This document shows positions 51,016 through 61,884 of a DNA stretch of 64,000 nucleotides, piece by piece. The notes under the pieces are model-generated. The model was not told the origin of the DNA, made no database searches, and was given only the letters and a program-made list of their open reading frames with translations. This DNA is from Aphelocoma coerulescens (Eukaryota; Chordata; Aves; Passeriformes; Corvidae): positions 1 to 64,000 of the forward strand of contig NW_027183598.1 of assembly GCF_041296385.1 (NCBI RefSeq). Direction: 5' to 3'. Position 1 is the stretch's first letter, and every line of letters begins with the position of its first letter. Both the position numbers and the translations under genes were made by a program.

Positions 51016-51551
51016 AACCTTTTGCTATTGCGGGAGCAGCTGCTGGAGCTTTTCAACCGAGCTGCAAGAGTGAAAAGTGTGATGGCATGTCTATCTGAGA
51101 AGGAAGGTTCGGTGCCGCAGCCTGTTGTGCACAATTTATATGCTGATAAGAGAAGGGGGTGCTTTTGGAACGTTTTCCTTCCTGACACTTCTGTCTCTGT
51201 GAGCTTTAGCTGCTTGGACTCAGGGATACCGAAGGTATGTGAAAGCGACTGGGATGCGAGAATCATGTTGCACAGGGAACAGGGAAGGTCAGCAAATGTT
51301 TCCTGTCCTGGCACATCTCTCAGTCTGAACTGCAGCTGCAGATGCTTCACTTCCGCCAAGGACTCTGCCACCTTGAGAGAAGGATGCGCTCTATGGAGTT
51401 GAGAAAGAAAGTGCGTCTCACTAGCTTCTTTCCTCTACTTCATAGACAGCAAAGGGGCTATGAAAGGCAGCACTGGCTTTTTGTTCTAGGACTTCTTCTT
51501 TACAAGCAGCTGCTGGATGTTTGGAAGGGGGTTTGGGATATGCAAAAATGA
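51016..51551 (+). CDS. Candidate two-exon unknown protein, array unit 1
   Basis: Not recognised. Exon B, 51016-51234: a CACTTCTAG acceptor, then 73 codons beginning NLLLLREQLLELFNRAARVK, to a CCGAAG|GTATGT donor. Exon C, 51324-51551: a TCTCTCAG acceptor, then 75 codons and TGA, in phase with B. Exon C starts as a basic amphipathic stretch (LQMLHFRQGLCHLERRMRSM) and has a hydrophobic segment (WLFVLGLLLYKQLLDVW) that could be a membrane anchor. A further open segment, 50895-50985 (VCPDATVYSFEKGRTECIRE...), has good borders but leaves one base over, so it does not join B in phase. No first exon is secure. Either a small tandemly amplified gene, or the remnant of one inside a satellite. Moderate to low confidence that it is translated. 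Confidence 0.35.
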
Positions 51552-52330
51552 GAGGCTAAGATGGTAAGAGGGTAAGATGGAAGTCATCTGGCAAAAGCAG
51601 AGCTCACAAAAGGGCCAGCTGAGAAAGCTCTTGCTGCCTACAACTTCAACTGCACCCCTCAAAGCAGCAGCACACACGCTGCTCTCGGCACTTTCCTTCT
51701 CAGCTCTACGCACCATCCTAAGCCTTGCCTCTCCCACACTCAGGATCCAAAGACAACGGCACCAGGGACTGCTCACACACTAAAGGCACCAGGACAAAAG
51801 GCTCACCAGCTTGGCCTTTGCATTCCCGCTGACAGCTCCACAGCTTGAACCCAGAGAACTGCCTGCTGCCAACAGCCTTTCCAATCACTCTGAGCACCTC
51901 ATGACAAGGAGTGTGGGGAATGAATCTCCAGCAGCCTCCTGCCCCAGGCTGTCCCCCGGGAGCAGCCCTGCTCCAGGCCGTGACTGCCACCTGCACAGCC
52001 AAAGGACCCAGAGCCGGTGTTACACACCACGGCTGTGCCTGGCACAGAGACACCAGTGGCCACACAAGTGGCCATGGCACTGTCCACACACAGTCCCTGC
52101 TGCTGCTCCCCCAGCCGCTGGCACCAACTCCCAGCCACCCACTCCTAAAGCCACGGGGCCCACTGGGACATTGCGGGGGCTCGTGGAAGCCAGCGGCCAT
52201 TGTGACACAGCGGGGCTGCACAGAGCCCACGGTGCTTTGTGACCCGTGGCTCCCAGGAGAGCCTTTGTGATGCTGGGGAACTACAAGGAAGCCTGGCTCC
52301 TCTGTGACACCACCACAGAAGCTCAGGGGA

Positions 52331-52760
52331 GCCCTTGAGACTGTGCTGATGCTATTGAACCTGATGCAACCCTGCCTCCTCTGTGACACCACAGAAGCTC
52401 TTGGAGCCCTGGAGACCGTGGTGATGCTATGGAACCTGATGCAACCCTGCCTCCTCTGTAACACCACAGAACCTCTGGGAGCCCTGGAGACCGTGGTGAT
52501 GCTATGGAACCTGATGCAACCCTGCCTCCACTGTGACACCACAGAAGCTCAGGGAGCCCTGGAGACTGTGGTGATGCTATGGAACCTGATGCAACCCTGC
52601 CTCCACTGTGACACCACAGAACCTCTGGGAGCCCTGGAGACCGTGCTGATGCTATGGAACCTGATGCAACCCTGCCTCCACTGTGACACCACAGAAGCTC
52701 GGGGAGCTCTGCAGACCGTGGGGATGCTGGCGAAGCTGACGGAACCCTGGACACCACAGT
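52331..52760. repeat. 75-base minisatellite nested in unit 1
   Basis: Five copies of a 75-base motif (GATGCTATGGAACCTGATGC, TGTGACACCACAGAA words) plus a diverged partial. The period is a multiple of three, so both strands stay open (25-residue repeats); I take it as non-coding. Counterparts: 54599-55028, 56867-57296, 59135-59564, 61403-61682 (three copies), 63521-63950. Confidence 0.95.
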
Positions 52761-52962
52761 GACGCTATGGAACCTGGTGGAACCGAGGGGCCACAGTGAC
52801 ACTGTGGGGCCTTTTGGAAGCAACAGGACCCTGGTGGGAAGCCACGGGATGATTAATCCTGCACGAACCTGCTCCAGGTGGGCTCCTCTCTCCCGGCTTC
52901 CACAGGTGCTGCTAGGATCCCACTCCGGCACTGGCTTGGCACGGGCTCACGGCTTCCTTTGG

Positions 52963-55230
52963 CAATGGCTCTGCTCCAGGATGGCATGCTGCAGAGAATG
53001 CAGGTAGATTTTGTGCTCACTCCTGGCATGCAGCTGGACAATAAAGCCTGATCCAGCCCCCCCTCAGCATATGTCCGGCTCTGGCATTGGGGCGGGGCAA
53101 CTTTGGGAGCAGCCCCAGCCCTGCTCCTGCTCCCGGCTGGGCACCCAGCTGCTGGGACACAGGTGTGTCCTGATGCCACCGTCTACTCCTTTGAGAAGGG
53201 GAGGACAGAGTGCATCAGGGAGTTTGGTGTGGCTTACATGCGGCAAGGAGAAGGTGCAGCCCCAAACTGGCTTTCACTTCTAGAACCTTTTGCTATTGCG
53301 GGAGCAGCTGCTGGAGCTTTTCAACCGAGCTGCAAGAGTGAAAAGTGTGATGGCATGTCTATCTGAGAAGGAAGGTTCGGTGCCGCAGCCTGTTGTGCAC
53401 AATTTATATGCTGATAAGAGAAGGGGGTGCTTTTGGAACGTTTTCCTTCCTGACACTTCTGTCTCTGTGAGCTTTAGCTGCTTGGACTCAGGGGTACCGA
53501 AGGTATGTGAAAGTGACTGGGATGCGAGAATCATGTTGCACAGGGAACAGGGAAGGTCAGCAAATGTTTCCTGTCCTGGCACATCTCTCAGTCTGAACTG
53601 CAGCTGCAGATGCTTCACTTCCGCCAAGGACTCTGCCACCTTGAGAGAAGGATGCGCTCTATGGAGTTGAGAAAGAAAGTGCGTCTCACTAGCTTCTTTC
53701 CTCTACTTCATAGACAGCAAAGGGGCTATGAAAGGCAGCACTGGCTTTTTGTTCTAGGACTTCTTCTTTACAAGCAGCTGCTGGATGTTTGGAAGGGGGT
53801 TTGGGATATGCAAAAATGAGAGGCTAAGATGGTAAGAGGGTAAGATGGAAGTCATCTGGCAAAAGCAGAGCTCACAAAAGGGCCAGCTGAGAAAGCTCTT
53901 GCTGCCTACAACTTCAACTGCACCCCTCAAAGCAGCAGCACACACGCTGCTCTCGGCACTTTCCTTCTCAGCTCTACGCACCATCCTAAGCCTTGCCTCT
54001 CCCACACTCAGGATCCAAAGACAACGGCACCAGGGACTGCTCACACACTAAAGGCACCAGGACAAAAGGCTCACCAGCTTGGCCTTTGCATTCCCGCTGA
54101 CAGCTCCACAGCTTGAACCCAGAGAACTGCCTGCTGCCAACAGCCTTTCCAATCACTCTGAGCACCTCATGACAAGGAGTGTGGGGAATGAATCTCCAGC
54201 AGCCTCCTGCCCCAGGCTGTCCCCCGGGAGCAGCCCTGCTCCAGGCCGTGACTGCCACCTGCACAGCCAAAGGACCCAGAGCCGGTGTTACACACCACGG
54301 CTGTGCCTGGCACAGAGACACCAGTGGCCACACAAGTGGCCATGGCACTGTCCACACACAGTCCCTGCTGCTGCTCCCCCAGCCGCTGGCACCAACTCCC
54401 AGCCACCCACTCCTAAAGCCACGGGGCCCACTGGGACACTGCGGGGGCTCGTGGAAGCCAGCGGCCATTGTGACACAGCGGGGCTGCACAGAGCCCACGG
54501 TGCTTTGTGACCCGTGGCTCCCAGGAGAGCCTTTGTGATGCTGGGGAACTACAAGGAAGCCTGGCTCCTCTGTGACACCACCACAGAAGCTCAGGGGAGC
54601 CCTTGAGACTGTGCTGATGCTATTGAACCTGATGCAACCCTGCCTCCTCTGTGACACCACAGAAGCTCTTGGAGCCCTGGAGACCGTGGTGATGCTATGG
54701 AACCTGATGCAACCCTGCCTCCTCTGTAACACCACAGAACCTCTGGGAGCTCTGGAGACCGTGCTGATGCTATGGAACCTGATGCAACCCTGCCTCCACT
54801 GTGACACCACAGAAGCTCAGGGAGCCCTGGAGACTGTGGTGATGCTATGGAACCTGATGCAACCCTGCCTCCACTGTGACACCACAGAACCTCTGGGAGC
54901 CCTGGAGACCGTGCTGATGCTATGGAACCTGATGCAACCCTGCCTCCACTGTGACACCACAGAAGCTCGGGGAGCTCTGCAGACCGTGGGGATGCTGGCG
55001 AAGCTGACGGAACCCTGGATACCACAGTGACGCTATGGAACCTGGTGGAACCGAGGGGCCACAGTGACACTGTGGGGCCTTTTGGAAGCAACAGGACCCT
55101 GGTGGGAAGCCACGGGATGATTAATCCTGCACGAACCTGCTCCAGGTGGGCTCCTCTCTCCCGGCTTCCACAGGTGCTGCTAGGATCCCACTCCGGCACT
55201 GGCTTGGCACGGGCTCACGGCTTCCTTTGG
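52963..55230 (+). repeat. Array unit 2
   Basis: 2268 bases. Differs from unit 1 in exon B by an Ile to Val codon (gggtacc for ggatacc) near its donor; the donor and acceptors are unchanged. Confidence 0.95.
53284..53819 (+). CDS. Candidate unknown protein, array unit 2
   Basis: Exons 53284-53502 and 53592-53819, open and in phase as in unit 1, with the Ile to Val change near the end of the first. Confidence 0.33.
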
Positions 55231-57498
55231 CAATGGCTCTGCTCCAGGATGGCATGCTGCAGAGAATGCAGGTAGATTTTGTGCTCACTCCTGGCATGCA
55301 GCTGGACAATAAAGCCTGATCCAGCCCCCCCTCAGCATATGTCCGGCTCTGGCATTGGGGCGGGGCAACTTTGGGAGCAGCCCCAGCCCTGCTCCTGCTC
55401 CCGGCTGGGCACCCAGCTGCTGGGACACAGGTGTGTCCTGATGCCACCGTCTACTCCTTTGAGAAGGGGAGGACAGAGTGCATCAGGGAGTTTGGTGTGG
55501 CTTACATGCGGCAAGGAGAAGGTGCAGCCCCAAACTGGCTTTCACTTCTAGAACCTTTTGCTATTGCGGGAGCAGCTGCTGGAGCTTTTCAACCGAGCTG
55601 CAAGAGTGAAAAGTGTGATGGCATGTCTATCTGAGAAGGAAGGTTCGGTGCCGCAGCCTGTTGTGCACAATTTATATGCTGATAAGAGAAGGGGGTGCTT
55701 TTGGAACGTTTTCCTTCCTGACACTTCTGTCTCTGTGAGCTTTAGCTGCTTGGACTCAGGGGTACCGAAGGTATGTGAAAGTGACTGGGATGCGAGAATC
55801 ATGTTGCACAGGGAACAGGGAAGGTCAGCAAATGTTTCCTGTCCTGGCACATCTCTCAGTCTGAACTGCAGCTGCAGATGCTTCACTTCCGCCAAGGACT
55901 CTGCCACCTTGAGAGAAGGATGCGCTCTATGGAGTTGAGAAAGAAAGTGCGTCTCACTAGCTTCTTTCCTCTACTTCATAGACAGCAAAGGGGCTATGAA
56001 AGGCAGCACTGGCTTTTTGTTCTAGGACTTCTTCTTTACAAGCAGCTGCTGGATGTTTGGAAGGGGGTTTGGGATATGCAAAAATGAGAGGCTAAGATGG
56101 TAAGAGGGTAAGATGGAAGTCATCTGGCAAAAGCAGAGCTCACAAAAGGGCCAGCTGAGAAAGCTCTTGCTGCCTACAACTTCAACTGCACCCCTCAAAG
56201 CAGCAGCACACACGCTGCTCTCGGCACTTTCCTTCTCAGCTCTACGCACCATCCTAAGCCTTGCCTCTCCCACACTCAGGATCCAAAGACAACGGCACCA
56301 GGGACTGCTCACACACTAAAGGCACCAGGACAAAAGGCTCACCAGCTTGGCCTTTGCATTCCCGCTGACAGCTCCACAGCTTGAACCCAGAGAACTGCCT
56401 GCTGCCAACAGCCTTTCCAATCACTCTGAGCACCTCATGACAAGGAGTGTGGGGAATGAATCTCCAGCAGCCTCCTGCCCCAGGCTGTCCCCCGGGAGCA
56501 GCCCTGCTCCAGGCCGTGACTGCCACCTGCACAGCCAAAGGACCCAGAGCCGGTGTTACACACCACGGCTGTGCCTGGCACAGAGACACCAGTGGCCACA
56601 CAAGTGGCCATGGCACTGTCCACACACAGTCCCTGCTGCTGCTCCCCCAGCCGCTGGCACCAACTCCCAGCCACCCACTCCTAAAGCCACGGGGCCCACT
56701 GGGACATTGCGGGGGCTCGTGGAAGCCAGCGGCCATTGTGACACAGCGGGGCTGCACAGAGCCCACGGTGCTTTGTGACCCGTGGCTCCCAGGAGAGCCT
56801 TTGTGATGCTGGGGAACTACAAGGAAGCCTGGCTCCTCTGTGACACCACCACAGAAGCTCAGGGGAGCCCTGGAGACCGTGCTGATGCTATTGAACCTGA
56901 TGCAACCCTGCCTCCTCTGTGACACCACAGAAGCTCTTGGAGCCCTGGAGACCGTGGTGATGCTATGGAACCTGATGCAACCCTGCCTCCTCTGTAACAC
57001 CACAGAACCTCTGGGAGCTCTGGAGACCGTGCTGATGCTATGGAACCTGATGCAACCCTGCCTCCACTGTGACACCACAGAAGCTCAGGGAGCCCTGGAG
57101 ACTGTGGTGATGCTATGGAACCTGATGCAACCCTGCCTCCACTGTGACACCACAGAACCTCTGGGAGCCCTGGAGACCGTGCTGATGCTATGGAACCTGA
57201 TGCAACCCTGCCTCCACTGTGACACCACAGAAGCTCGGGGAGCTCTGCAGACCGTGGGGATGCTGGCGAAGCTGACGGAACCCTGGGCACCACAGTGACG
57301 CTATGGAACCTGGTGGAACCGAGGGGCCACAGTGACACTGTGGGGCCTTTTGGAAGCAACAGGACCCTGGTGGGAAGCCACGGGATGATTAATCCTGCAC
57401 GAACCTGCTCCAGGTGGGCTCCTCTCTCCCGGCTTCCACAGGTGCTGCTAGGATCCCACTCCGGCACTGGCTTGGCACGGGCTCACGGCTTCCTTTGG
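55231..57498 (+). repeat. Array unit 3
   Basis: 2268 bases, sharing the Val variant of unit 2. Confidence 0.95.
55552..56087 (+). CDS. Candidate unknown protein, array unit 3
   Basis: Exons 55552-55770 and 55860-56087; coding content as in unit 2. Confidence 0.33.
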
Positions 57499-59766
57499 CA
57501 ATGGCTCTGCTCCAGGATGGCATGCTGCAGAGAATGCAGGTAGATTTTGTGCTCACTCCTGGCATGCAGCTGGACAATAAAGCCTGATCCAGCCCCCCCT
57601 CAGCATATGTCCGGCTCTGGCATTGGGGCGGGGCAACTTTGGGAGCAGCCCCAGCCCTGCTCCTGCTCCCGGCTGGGCACCCAGCTGCTGGGACACAGGT
57701 GTGTCCTGATGCCACCGTCTACTCCTTTGAGAAGGGGAGGACAGAGTGCATCAGGGAGTTTGGTGTGGCTTACATGCGGCAAGGAGAAGGTGCAGCCCCA
57801 AACTGGCTTTCACTTCTAGAACCTTTTGCTATTGCGGGAGCAGCTGCTGGAGCTTTTCAACCGAGCTGCAAGAGTGAAAAGTGTGATGGCATGTCTATCT
57901 GAGAAGGAAGGTTCGGTGCCGCAGCCTGTTGTGCACAATTTATATGCTGATAAGAGAAGGGGGTGCTTTTGGAACGTTTTCCTTCCTGACACTTCTGTCT
58001 CTGTGAGCTTTAGCTGCTTGGACTCAGGGATACCGAAGGTATGTGAAAGTGACTGGGATGCGAGAATCATGTTGCACAGGGAACAGGGAAGGTCAGCAAA
58101 TTTTTCCTGTCCTGGCACATCTCTCAGTCTGAACTGCAGCTGCAGATGCTTCACTTCCGCCAAGGACTCTGCCACCTTGAGAGAAGGATGCGCTCTATGG
58201 AGTTGAGAAAGAAAGTGCGTCTCACTAGCTTCTTTCCTCTACTTCATAGACAGCAAAGGGGCTATGAAAGGCAGCACTGGCTTTTTGTTCTAGGACTTCT
58301 TCTTTACAAGCAGCTGCTGGATGTTTGGAAGGGGGTTTGGGATATGCAAAAATGAGAGGCTAAGATGGTAAGAGGGTAAGATGGAAGTCATCTGGCAAAA
58401 GCAGAGCTCACAAAAGGGCCAGCTGAGAAAGCTCTTGCTGCCTACAACTTCAACTGCACCCCTCAAAGCAGCAGCACACACGCTGCTCTCGGCACTTTCC
58501 TTCTCAGCTCTACGCACCATCCTAAGCCTTGCCTCTCCCACACTCAGGATCCAAAGACAACGGCACCAGGGACTGCTCACACACTAAAGGCACCAGGACA
58601 AAAGGCTCACCAGCTTGGCCTTTGCATTCCCGCTGACAGCTCCACAGCTTGAACCCAGAGAACTGCCTGCTGCCAACAGCCTTTCCAATCACTCTGAGCA
58701 CCTCATGACAAGGAGTGTGGGGAATGAATCTCCAGCAGCCTCCTGCCCCAGGCTGTCCCCCGGGAGCAGCCCTGCTCCAGGCCGTGACTGCCACCTGCAC
58801 AGCCAAAGGACCCAGAGCCGGTGTTACACACCACGGCTGTGCCTGGCACAGAGACACCAGTGGCCACACAAGTGGCCATGGCACTGTCCACACACAGTCC
58901 CTGCTGCTGCTCCCCCAGCCGCTGGCACCAACTCCCAGCCACCCACTCCTAAAGCCACGGGGCCCACTGGGACACTGCGGGGGCTCGTGGAAGCCAGCGG
59001 CCATTGTGACACAGCGGGGCTGCACAGAGCCCACGGTGCTTTGTGACCCGTGGCTCCCAGGAGAGCCTTTGTGATGCTGGGGAACTACAAGGAAGCCTGG
59101 CTCCTCTGTGACACCACCACAGAAGCTCAGGGGAGCCCTGGAGACCGTGCTGATGCTATTGAACCTGATGCAACCCTGCCTCCTCTGTGACACCACAGAA
59201 GCTCTTGGAGCCCTGGAGACCGTGGTGATGCTATGGAACCTGATGCAACCCTGCCTCCTCTGTGACACCACAGAACCTCTGGGAGCCCTGGAGACCGTGC
59301 TGATGCTATGGAACCTGATGCAACCCTGCCTCCACTGTGACACCACAGAAGCTCAGGGAGCCCTGGAGACTGTGGTGATGCTATGGAACCTGATGCAACC
59401 CTGCCTCCACTGTGACACCACAGAACCTCTGGGAGCCCTGGAGACTGTGGTGATGCTATGGAACCTGATGCAACCCTGCCTCCACTGTGACACCACAGAA
59501 GCTCGGGGAGCTCTGCAGACTGTGGGGATGCTGGCGAAGCTGACGGAACCCTGGGCACCACAGTGACGCTATGGAACCTGGTGGAACCGAGGGGCCACAG
59601 TGACACTGTGGGGCCTTTTGGAAGCAACAGGACCCTGGTGGGAAGCCACGGGATGATTAATCCTGCACGAACCTGCTCCAGGTGGGCTCCTCTCTCCCGG
59701 CTTCCACAGGTGCTGCTAGGATCCCACTCCGGCACTGGCTTGGCACGGGCTCACGGCTTCCTTTGG
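57499..59766 (+). repeat. Array unit 4
   Basis: 2268 bases. Ile form of exon B; an extra T-rich variant (AAATTTTTCC for AAATGTTTCC) in the pyrimidine tract before exon C, which if anything strengthens the acceptor. Confidence 0.95.
57820..58355 (+). CDS. Candidate unknown protein, array unit 4
   Basis: Exons 57820-58038 and 58128-58355, both open, Ile form. Confidence 0.33.
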
Positions 59767-61884
59767 CAATGGCTCTGCTCCAGGATGGCATGCTGCAGAG
59801 AATGCAGGTAGATTTTGTGCTCACTCCTGGCATGCAGCTGGACAATAAAGCCTGATCCAGCCCCCCCTCAGCATATGTCCGGCTCTGGCATTGGGGCGGG
59901 GCAACTTTGGGAGCAGCCCCAGCCCTGCTCCTGCTCCCGGCTGGGCACCCAGCTGCTGGGACACAGGTGTGTCCTGATGCCACCGTCTACTCCTTTGAGA
60001 AGGGGAGGACAGAGTGCATCAGGGAGTTTGGTGTGGCTTACATGCGGCAAGGAGAAGGTGCAGCCCCAAACTGGCTTTCACTTCTAGAACCTTTTGCTAT
60101 TGCGGGAGCAGCTGCTGGAGCTTTTCAACCGAGCTGCAAGAGTGAAAAGTGTGATGGCATGTCTATCTGAGAAGGAAGGTTCGGTGCCGCAGCCTGTTGT
60201 GCACAATTTATATGCTGATAAGAGAAGGGGGTGCTTTTGGAACGTTTTCCTTCCTGACACTTCTGTCTCTGTGAGCTTTAGCTGCTTGGACTCAGGGATA
60301 CCGAAGGTATGTGAAAGTGACTGGGATGCGAGAATCATGTTGCACAGGGAACAGGGAAGGTCAGCAAATGTTTCCTGTCCTGGCACATCTCTCAGTCTGA
60401 ACTGCAGCTGCAGATGCTTCACTTCCGCCAAGGACTCTGCCACCTTGAGAGAAGGATGCGCTCTATGGAGTTGAGAAAGAAAGTGCGTCTCACTAGCTTC
60501 TTTCCTCTACTTCATAGACAGCAAAGGGGCTATGAAAGGCAGCACTGGCTTTTTGTTCTAGGACTTCTTCTTTACAAGCAGCTGCTGGATGTTTGGAAGG
60601 GGGTTTGGGATATGCAAAAATGAGAGGCTAAGATGGTAAGAGGGTAAGATGGAAGTCATCTGGCAAAAGCAGAGCTCACAAAAGGGCCAGCTGAGAAAGC
60701 TCTTGCTGCCTACAACTTCAACTGCACCCCTCAAAGCAGCAGCACACACGCTGCTCTCGGCACTTTCCTTCTCAGCTCTACGCACCATCCTAAGCCTTGC
60801 CTCTCCCACACTCAGGATCCAAAGACAACGGCACCAGGGACTGCTCACACACTAAAGGCACCAGGACAAAAGGCTCACCAGCTTGGCCTTTGCATTCCCG
60901 CTGACAGCTCCACAGCTTGAACCCAGAGAACTGCCTGCTGCCAACAGCCTTTCCAATCACTCTGAGCACCTCATGACAAGGAGTGTGGGGAATGAATCTC
61001 CAGCAGCCTCCTGCCCCAGGCTGTCCCCCGGGAGCAGCCCTGCTCCAGGCTGTGACTGCCACCTGCACAGCCAAAGGACCCAGAGCCGGTGTTACACACC
61101 ACGGCTGTGCCTGGCACAGAGACACCAGTGGCCACACAAGTGGCCATGGCACTGTCCACACACAGTCCCTGCTGCTGCTCCCCCAGCCGCTGGCACCAAC
61201 TCCCAGCCACCCACTCCTAAAGCTACGGGGCCCACTGGGACACTGCGGGGGCTCGTGGAAGCCAGCGGCCATTGTGACACAGCGGGGCTGCACAGAGCCC
61301 ACGGTGCTTTGTGACCCGTGGCTCCCAGGAGAGCCTTTGTGATGCTGGGGAACTACAAGGAAGCCTGGCTCCTCTGTGACACCACCACAGAAGCTCAGGG
61401 GAGCCCTGGAGACCGTGGTGATGCTATGGAACCTGATGCAACCCTGCCTCCACTGTGACACCACAGAAGCTCAGGGAGCCCTGGAGACTGTGGTGATGCT
61501 ATGGAACCTGATGCAACCCTGCCTCCACTGTGACACCACAGAACCTCTGGGAGCCCTGGAGACCGTGCTGATGCTATGGAACCTGATGCAACCCTGCCTC
61601 CACTGTGACACCACAGAAGCTCGGGGAGCTCTGCAGACCGTGGGGATGCTGGCGAAGCTGACGGAACCCTGGGCACCACAGTGACGCTATGGAACCTGGT
61701 GGAACCGAGGGGCCACAGTGACACTGTGGGGCCTTTTGGAAGCAACAGGACCCTGGTGGGAAGCCACGGGATGATTAATCCTGCACGAACCTGCTCCAGG
61801 TGGGCTCCTCTCTCCCGGCTTCCACAGGTGCTGCTAGGATCCCACTCCGGCACTGGCTTGGCACGGGCTCACGGCTTCCTTTGG
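59767..61884 (+). repeat. Array unit 5 (150 bases shorter)
   Basis: 2118 bases: the minisatellite has three full 75-base copies rather than five. The rest of the unit is full length. Confidence 0.95.
60088..60623 (+). CDS. Candidate unknown protein, array unit 5
   Basis: Exons 60088-60306 and 60396-60623, open, Ile form. Confidence 0.33.

Larger units (their letters stand above)
50692..52962 (+). repeat. Array unit 1
   Basis: First copy. Left boundary in TTTGGGCAATGG, where later copies have CCTTTGGCAATGG. AATAAA at 50772-50777. Exon-like segments 50895-50985, 51016-51234 and 51324-51551. Minisatellite from about 52331 to 52760 (five full 75-base units plus a partial). Confidence 0.95.

Noticed and set aside
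51718..52542. 274-codon minus-strand open frame repeated in most array units
   Set aside because: It runs through the 75-base minisatellite and GC-rich DNA antisense to nothing recognisable. The period is a multiple of three, so openness is expected, and it is shortened in unit 5 by repeat loss.
52304..52762. 152-codon plus-strand frame of 25-residue repeats in the minisatellite
   Set aside because: Both strands are open over the same repeats, the copy number varies, and there is no start context or splice support; treated as non-coding minisatellite.
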